Assembly: GCA_916613615.1 (NCBI GenBank)
Contig: OU744732.1
Coordinates: 46,739,227 to 46,803,226 of the forward strand
Length of the DNA: 64,000 nucleotides
Source of the DNA: Steromphala cineraria
Taxonomy: Eukaryota > Mollusca > Gastropoda > Trochida > Trochidae
Reading direction: 5' to 3'
Shown: positions 17,792-26,700 of the stretch, piece after piece
How positions within the stretch are numbered: the first letter of the stretch is position 1
Layout: every line of letters starts with the position of its first letter
Notes under the pieces: model-generated
What the model saw: the letters and a program-made list of their open reading frames with translations, nothing else
Databases searched by the model: none
What the model was told of the DNA's origin: nothing
Made by a program: the position numbers and the translations under genes

Positions 17792-20700
17792 GTTTGTATT
17801 TTACATTTTATCTTTTATCGTATATTTAAATTTCAAATCGGGGGTGGGATAGCGCAGTGGTTAGCGTGTTGGGGTTCAGATCAAGAGGTCTGTTGTTCGA
17901 ATCCTGCCAGGGCAACTTTGTCTGCAGTAAAGTTTGTGTGCAATGCTTCACTGAATTTCAGCGCTGTACCACCCATGGTAACTTTCTCCCTGTAATAATA
18001 CTAGCAGTCGTGATATAAGTGAAATACTCTTGAAAGCGGTGTTAAACCCCAGCTAGATCACCTCACCTCAATTAAATCTATTAAGTTGATTCTGTTTTAT
18101 GTTTAGAAAAGAATGTATGTTAGATATTGTCATGTTCATAGCAGTTTCAACACATAAGGTTGAGAGGCTCTATCTGCAACCCCATTGAAATTTAAAATTT
18201 GATTTACAATACTTAACATCACTGATAGAAAGTTTTGAAGTCACCAAATCGTCAATTACATATCAGGTAATGATCCGCGGCAGTTTTAGTGGACTGCCAC
18301 TTCAAAATAAAAAAATATTTTCACCCATTTTTTTACGATAATTTCCTTCTGTCATTTGTATGCGGCTCGCTCTGCAAGGATACAGACTGTCAAACATTCT
18401 ATTTATTATATTTCCCAGAACATAGTAACTGCAAGTATTTCTCTCAGTGAAATTATTGTAAAAACATATATTTTTGAAATTACCAATGGTATGACAAGAC
18501 TTAGAAAATATTAAATTTCTTGTCTTTCTGAATATAATCTGTTTAGAAATATTAAAATATTTATCTGTTTCAATCTTATGTTTAGTCCAGATTATGGATC
18601 CCCATCAGTCAGCCGGAATCGACCTGTGAGACGTGCAAATACTTTTCACTTCACGCCCACTCATCCAGTTGATTCTTCTCCCGGAGTTTTGCCATGGGTT
18701 AGATTCGGACGTAGAGACCGCCACTCACTCTACAGAGCTGACCCCAGCACTCTCAAGAGACACAACACTGTACGGGTGGCGCCCCCTGATCCTCACAGAG
18801 TTAACTCTCCTAGGTATGGCAAATAGTGAAGATGACCTTTTAAAGGGGCAGTAGCACGTTTTAGGGAGAATATAAGATCATAAGATGATATCAGGAAAAA
18901 AATAACTGGTTCCATTTGAAAGACAATGTATTAAAACTAAATGAAGCAGTTATAAATCAAGTATATAAAGTCAAGTTCAGGCCCCATTACTGAAATAAAC
19001 CTCTCTCTCTCATGATAGTTATTGACATTAATCGCAAAAGGAAGTCAGTCTCAATCAGATGCTTAATTTTACTTGTAAAATGATTTTTCACAAGTGGCAA
19101 ATCTTTTTCTATTAGTACAATGATGCCGTTGAGAGAGCTAACAGAGAACGCACAGCAACCAGTGGACACTCAAGCTGTAGTAAATGCACTTAGAGAGCGA
19201 CGGTAAGATTATCGTGACACATTTTTAGTAATAACTGCAGTTTCTGCAAGGATGTGTACATGTTTATGGATGAGTAATGCCTGCATCAGAGATATAAGAA
19301 ACCCAGATTTTAGAAAAAATTGTCAAATATAGATATATTGAAATATTTTTAGTAGAGGTGTGACGATACAGGAAGGTTGCAATACAATAGGTATCCTGAT
19401 ATCATTTGATATGGGTCATGATACAATACGAATCCTGATACATATTATCTCCTGACATTGTAATCTTTTCTTTCTTGAGTGAGTTAATCTTAAGTAAGAA
19501 TTTACTTGTAGATTTTGTGTGTGTAAATTGTAATATTCTACTTCCAAATTTTAGAAGAGGTTCTTTTGTTTATAATGAAGTATCTTTTTAATGTATATCT
19601 CATTTCTGAGCACCTACATTGAGAATTTATCATTATTTTATGTATCCCAATACTCACCCTGCGAAATGATACGATATACTGTGGCCCATGTATCATGATA
19701 CAATAATAACTTGCCGTATCGTTACACCTCTAATTTTTAGTGTCAATTAGTCCATGAGGGAAGATAAAGCACCAAACCCTTTTTACGAACTTATTCGTTG
19801 TTCAACCACAGCTTCCTTCTGTGGCCCAAAGCATACATTATCATGCTGAACATTTACTAGGGCTCCAACGATTCACCTAGACAACTTCGATTCGATTTTT
19901 TAATTTTTACAGCTCGATTCGATTTATTTCGATTCGATTCGGCCATATTGCTCGACCGTTGCCATGCAGCGCTGCTCAGGCAAATGTATAAACCACGCTG
20001 ATTGGCCGAGAGCCTCGAGGATGAGGATATTAACCAATCACTGATTACGTTACATATTGTAGACATATTGACATATTGTAGACTTGGTTTCCGGTTTAAA
20101 AACTTTACGTGACTTGTTAACACTCGCGAATGCAATATATCAAGATCTAATTTAGGTAAAATTTTGATTATTTTTAGCAAGAAAAATTAAAAGTGAATCG
20201 AATCGAAATTTTGAATCATGAATCGATTTTCGATATTATAAATCTGAATCGATTTTCAATGCATCGTAGTGAATCGTTGCAGCCCTAACATTTACTAGAC
20301 AATTAGTGACAGTCTATTATTATGCTGATTTTTAGCAATTCACTAAGTCACAGACAGTTTGGTAATTCACCTCAGCGCTAATGGCTGAAATATTGCGGCA
20401 TAAGTTTAAGAAGAGACTGGTCAGATTGCTTCTCTGAATTTAGGGCGTAGCTAATAATCCAATTACAAATTGATAAATTTTCTCATCAACTTAATGTTAA
20501 AATGTAGAATTTTGTTCTAGAAAGAAATTTCTTTTTTCTTTTTTTCAGGAAACGTGGATCAGTGGCCATGGAAGAAGAAACATTCTGTGAGGAGGTGGGA
20601 CAACATGCCAAGAGAAGGTAAGAATATTGAATCTAAACTTGCAATAGTAGGTGGTTGTGATAGTGTGTCTTGTATATCTATTCATCGGGAAAATCCCTTT

Positions 20701-23700
20701 GCACAGTCATTTTTAAAACTTTGTTGATATTTTTGAGGAATTAGTCAAAACAGTCAACTTTTTATGGTTCAAATGATGGTAAATTATAAGCACGTATATA
20801 AGTATATCCCAAATCTTCATGATAATCACAATTGTAGAAGTTGCTGTCCAGAAATGTTTCCTGTTCTGAAATATTGGTCTTTTTTTATCTCCTGATTTTT
20901 TCCCCGCACTACAGACGACAAGAAAGCAGCCAATCAACAGCCTCCTCGGCTTCACTGCCGCCCATGCCGGAGCAACTTCCTGACCTCTCCGACCATAACG
21001 TGATGATGCAGCTGGATCAGGTTTCTCTCAAACGTCCGCCGGCGCCGAGTAGAGAAGCTTTTGAGGAGTCCGAATTGGACATGAGTCACGCAAAAAGACA
21101 AAAGAACACGAGAAACAATCCTATTAGTAGTTCTCTGAGCTCCAGCAAGAAGATTCTCAACAAGGAGGTTGGTGTTTGATTTTATTGAGATTCAAACTCA
21201 GAAAAAGCATTAAAGAGATTGAAATATTAACACTTTGATTGTTAATGTTATGCTGAGTATTTTGGTTAGGGGTGACCTAGCCTCAATAATACCCGTTTCA
21301 CTCCAATATTGAGTCTAGCTAGATGTAGTAGCGGGCCGCATCAGCCGACCATTCGCCAGCCTATGACCCTCCAACGTTATATGTGCGAATGCAGACTATT
21401 TCGTCTTGGTAAGACGATCCCAGATTGGTCAATTCGAAAGATCAGTGTTTGTGACCCGCTACTACATCTTGCTAGACTCAATATCGGAGTGAAACAGGTA
21501 TTGTTAAGGCTAAGTTTACTTAGACCGTGGTGTACACTGAAATATGTCACAACCAATAGTGAAGAAACTTTTTCCACTTTATTTACATACTTTGATTTAA
21601 CTTTATTGAGGTTTCTTTTTAGCTCATCAGGACTGAAAGTCCAGATGGGCTTATGGCATGGCCCGTCGTCCGGCGTCCGTCCGTCGTCCGTCCGTCCGTA
21701 AACTTTTGACACTTTCGACTTCTCCTCATGAACCATACAAATTAGAGAGCTGAAATTTTGTGTACAAGTACCTTAGCATATGGAGATTCTAATTTGTAAC
21801 TTGACCCTGTGACCCCAAATAGGGTCACAACTTTAAAAACCTATTTTCATCTTCTTCTCCAGTTCCAGAAGGACTAGAGAGTTAAAAATGATATGTGCAG
21901 ACTCCTTGGCCAATGGGGATTCTAATTTGTAACTTTGGTGACCCTGTGACCCCAAATAGGGTCACAGGGGTCACAACCTTAAATACCTATTTTCATCTTC
22001 TTCTCCAGTTCCAGAAGGACTAGAGAGTTAAAAATGATATGTGCAGACTCCTTGGCCAATGGGGATTCTAATTTGTAACTTTGGTGACCCTGTGACCCCA
22101 AATAGGGTCACAGGGGTCACAACCTTAAAAACCTATTTTCATCTTCTTCTCCAGTTTTAAAAGGACTAGAGAGTTAAAAGTGATATGTGCAGACTCCTTG
22201 GACAATGGGGATTCTAATTCGTAACTTTGGTGAACCTGTGACCCCAAATAGGGTCACAGGGGTCACAACCTTAAAAACCTATTTTCATCTTCTTCTCCAG
22301 TACTAAAAGGACTATAGAGTTGAAAATGATATGTGCAGACTCCTTGGCCAATCGGGATTCTTAATTGTAGATTTCGTGACCCCATTACCCCAAATAGGGT
22401 CACAGGGGTCACAACCTTAAAAACCAATTCTCATCTTCTTCTCCAGTTCCAAAAAGTCTAGAGAGTTAATATTGATATGTGCAGACTCCTTGGACAATGG
22501 GGATTCTAATTTGTAACTTTGTTGACCCTGTGACCCCAAATAGGGTCACAGGGGTCACAACCTTAAAAAACTATTTTCATCTTCTTCTCAAGTTCCAAGA
22601 GGTCTAGAGAGCTGAAATTATATGTGCAGACTCCTTGGCCAATGGGGATTCTAAATTATAGATTTCGTGACCCCATGACCCCAAATAGGGTCACAGGGGT
22701 CACAACCTTAAAAACTTATTTTCATCATCATCTTTAGCTCCTAAAGGTCTATTGAGCTGAAAGACTGCATGTAGACTCCTTGGCCAATTGGGATTCTAAA
22801 CTGTAGGTTTTGTGACCCCATGACCCCAAATAGGGTCACAGGGGTCACAATCTTAAAAACCTATTTTTCTCCTTTAGATGACAGTCTTTGACAAATTTAT
22901 TTCTCCTTGGATATTTTAGTGTGGACTTCTTTCACTGTCTGATATTGGCGATCTAGAAAGTGTTGAATAATAATACATTTGTTTTGTAATTTTTTTATAG
23001 GTTTTCTTGCAATAGGTAACATCAGTTTAATTTTTAGCTCATCTTGCCTGTATAAAGCAAACTTGATATGATGCCTGATGAGCTACAGAGCCAATGGCTC
23101 TATTTTTATAATTGGTAGAAGTCACTTTATGTTAGCTGATAGAGAAGTGAAAAGATATTGAACACTTAATAATTATTGAAGCAGATCAATGTCATTTACA
23201 AATTTCAGTCATTTTAGTCACCATAATCAAATGCTCAAAGTTTTGACAAAGAAAGATGTTTTTTCATATCCTTCCTCAGCCACTCTGCAGCAATAGCACA
23301 ATATCCAATGTTCATATTGTTTTCCTTTTCAGAGGACGGAAGCCAAAAGGAAAGCCCAACAATTGGAAACAGAAGCAGATACAACAATGTCCAAGAGGAA
23401 GCCGCGTGAGCTCACACCGGTTCTGGATGAAGAATTTCTTATACAGTTCGTATTTTCATCATTTTTCATGACAATAGTAAACTTCTTTTTTTTTCAACCA
23501 AATCGGTACTTTTTCCGTCATTCCAGTAATGAAACAATCTTTCTCTGAACCAATAGGAAGTAATGAAGTTAAGATTAGCAGGCCTCAGACCACAATTAAT
23601 TTCCAGTGCATTTATCATTAGCTACATGGGTCACTGTTGAGCTACCTGACATTGCAGGACTGGGGGACTTTGAAATGAAAATACATACATGAAAAATGTC

Positions 23701-26700
23701 AATAAACACTGGCATGCCAGAGAAAGCACATGAAACTGCCCAAAATATGCAAAATCTATGACCCCCCCCCCCCCCCACACCAATAAAAAAATATTCACTC
23801 CAAATTTTTTTTTTTAAATTACTGCTGAAAGGACCAAATCTTACCTCTCCATGAAATCCGGAAACATATGTCTCCAATGAAAACAAACCTAGAAAATGAT
23901 ATCCCACAACACCCTACTACATGTATTTCATCATTGTCTCCTCGCCCACAACCACTACCAGGAAAAATTACTGTGACCTTAGGCAAGCACTTGCACTTTT
24001 CATAACACTCACATTGTCAGAGTTATTGCCCTTGACTTGTATTTGTGCCCTTGGCTTAGTTTGCCTTGAATAATCTCTCTTGAAAAAATAGTTTACAAAT
24101 GGCCAATTTCTCTAACAATTGTTACCCTCAAATTTTCAAAAGATTTTCAAAACAATTAGTGTTAAACTATATTACAGTTTTTATAGAGAAACACATAATA
24201 GTGGCAATGTCATGATAATCAAGATATATTAAATTGATCACTGCAGTAGACAAAATAAACTTTGCAATCATTATTTTTATATTTTTTGCAAATTGAAATA
24301 TGATTTCAAGCAATGTTTGATTCATAGAATCATCAACATTTGGCACATGGTTGAATTATACAAGTGATTTAGATTTGTGACCTCCAAAAAAATACTATGT
24401 ATGTGGTCAATTATTGGAGATGTCAAATTGATGAAGAAATTATGGTATATGACAAACTGACCAATGACAATCATTTATCCCAATTTTTCTTTGGTTTATG
24501 AAGTTCAATAATATTGTTCAAACCTGTATATTTCAGACAACCTGATGAAGACTTGTCCATTTCACTTGCTAAGAATGAAACCCAACCTGAAGAATCTAAG
24601 GAAGGAACTTCAGCTCCAAAAAGCCAGGTAATACGATTATACCTCTATCTAAATTACTCACTTAGATGTGGAATTAAGATATTTGCATTTAAGCTTTTTA
24701 GATATTTATTGCTAAAATGTTTTTCTGTATGATGATACTTCTTGTTGACATTAAATTTTGTTTCTTTTTCCTAGAAATCAAGTTGTTTCCTTTTATTAAA
24801 AAAAGACCTTGAAAATAGTGTTTCGTAATGCCTATCCTTCACCATACCATTATGAAATACTGCTATTAGAGTTGTGGTGCTAAACTGGTGTTGAACAAGC
24901 GCCTAGCTTGTGTGCTTTCAGCCCTCATACATATTTTTACCTTTTTTCCCTCGAAACACGTTTGATTTAATTAGACTGATATATTCTAGAAGTACTGTTG
25001 CCCTTGTTGTAGACGACAACTCCAGGAAGCCAGTCATCGACACCCAACAAGAGAATGCAGATGGAGGGAATCTCGAAGCCGACACGGCGCCGCAACATGT
25101 CGCTCTATCCAGGACTAAATACTTCATTTGCAGGGGTATGTCATTAATTTCTAGCAAATTTGATTCTGATAAATTTTCTGTTAGATGTGTTGAACAAGTT
25201 TTTCTTCTAATTGAAGTGTTGAAAAATATTGTCGTATTTCGTCCTTTCAAATGTAGAAATTTAGAGGAAAGTGTTCTAGATGTTAGCAAGGTTTGCTTTC
25301 AGTATGTCTAATATAGTATGTCATCAATTTCTAGCAAATTTGCTTCAATAAATTTTCTGTTAGATGTGTTGAACAAATTTGTCTTCTAATTAAAGTGTTG
25401 AAAAATAATGTCATATTTCGTCCTTACAAATTTTATAAGTACAGAGGATAGTGTTCTAGATGTTAGCAAGGTTTGCTTTTAGTAAATCTAATGTAGTATA
25501 TTGTCAATTGTTTCCTTACTGCAGCCAAAGCCTAAAAGGTGGCCTAACCAAAATCAATTATATGCCTTTACATTGATACCAATTACCATGATATGTATGT
25601 TTATGGGTATGGCAATTAATAATTTACAAAGTAACCTAAGCATGGCAAAGTTGTTTTCGTTGCTAACATCGTCATTTCCCTTCATCAGACATTAGACAAA
25701 AGACTTTCGAAGCTTGATGAATATAACCCTTATTTTGGCAGTCGGCAGTGGTAGGTCACTAACTTCAGTCTGAAAACAATCCTCCAATGTGTCTTCTTCT
25801 TGCTCAATAAATTACTCAAGTCAATCCTTCAACGTGCCTGTATCTTACTACAGGTCTATACTTGAGTTCAATTTCTCCATTTACTGAATCATTTAAAATA
25901 TATGCAGTTTATCACCCAGAAGACCGGGGTTCAATTCCCGGTCGGGTCATACCAAAAGACGTTAAAAGATTGGAGTTGTTGCTGTCTTGCTTGACACTCA
26001 GCCTTGTAAAGACAGAACAACGCTTTAACTGTGGCTGCCGGGTGCCATGGGCACAAAACTAGTTTCCGATGTACTTGTACTTAAGACAATAATTTATATA
26101 AAGTGTTATCATTATTATCACTTATTGTTACAGGTACCCCTAGCACGTGTGTCGGCCACTGCGGAGGACTACGAGCTTGACAGAGAGGCAGAGAGACAGA
26201 GGGTTAAGGATATGCTGGAGGACGTTGAGTCTTCTATCCAGAAGGGGAACAAACCTGGTGAGAATCAAAATCAATGATAGGCTATATTAAAGAATTATAG
26301 CCATATGAAATTGCCTGAGGTCCACAACTTCCTGTCAATATGTGAATGTCCTCATTTTAAAATCAGCCTTAGTGCAACAAGGTTACTGAGCTTAAGATAT
26401 TAGATTTGGTCATAAATCACATAATCAGATAACACATTTTACATTTATATAATATATAAGTGTGTGTTTCTAAAAGTGGAAGTTTCTGAACACCATTTAA
26501 AATACCTGATATTAAGTTTTTTAGCACTTTGTATCAAGATGATTGTTAATTCACTTTTGCTTAATTCAGATACAGATATCATTCAACAATGATCTTCTAG
26601 ACATTATATAGTTAAGATTATAGGACCTGGTTTTAAGTCACTGAGATTAGTATCATTCAGTACTGAAATAAGTTGATATCTTGTTACAGGCTCCGGGCTT

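Noticed and set aside
17841..17915. Functional tRNA gene
   Set aside because: A and B boxes are present but the acceptor and anticodon arms do not pair, and a SINE body and tail follow.
21309..21736. ORFs of 119-130 codons on both strands
   Set aside because: They lie over the foldback MITE palindrome and the family B start; no family resemblance.
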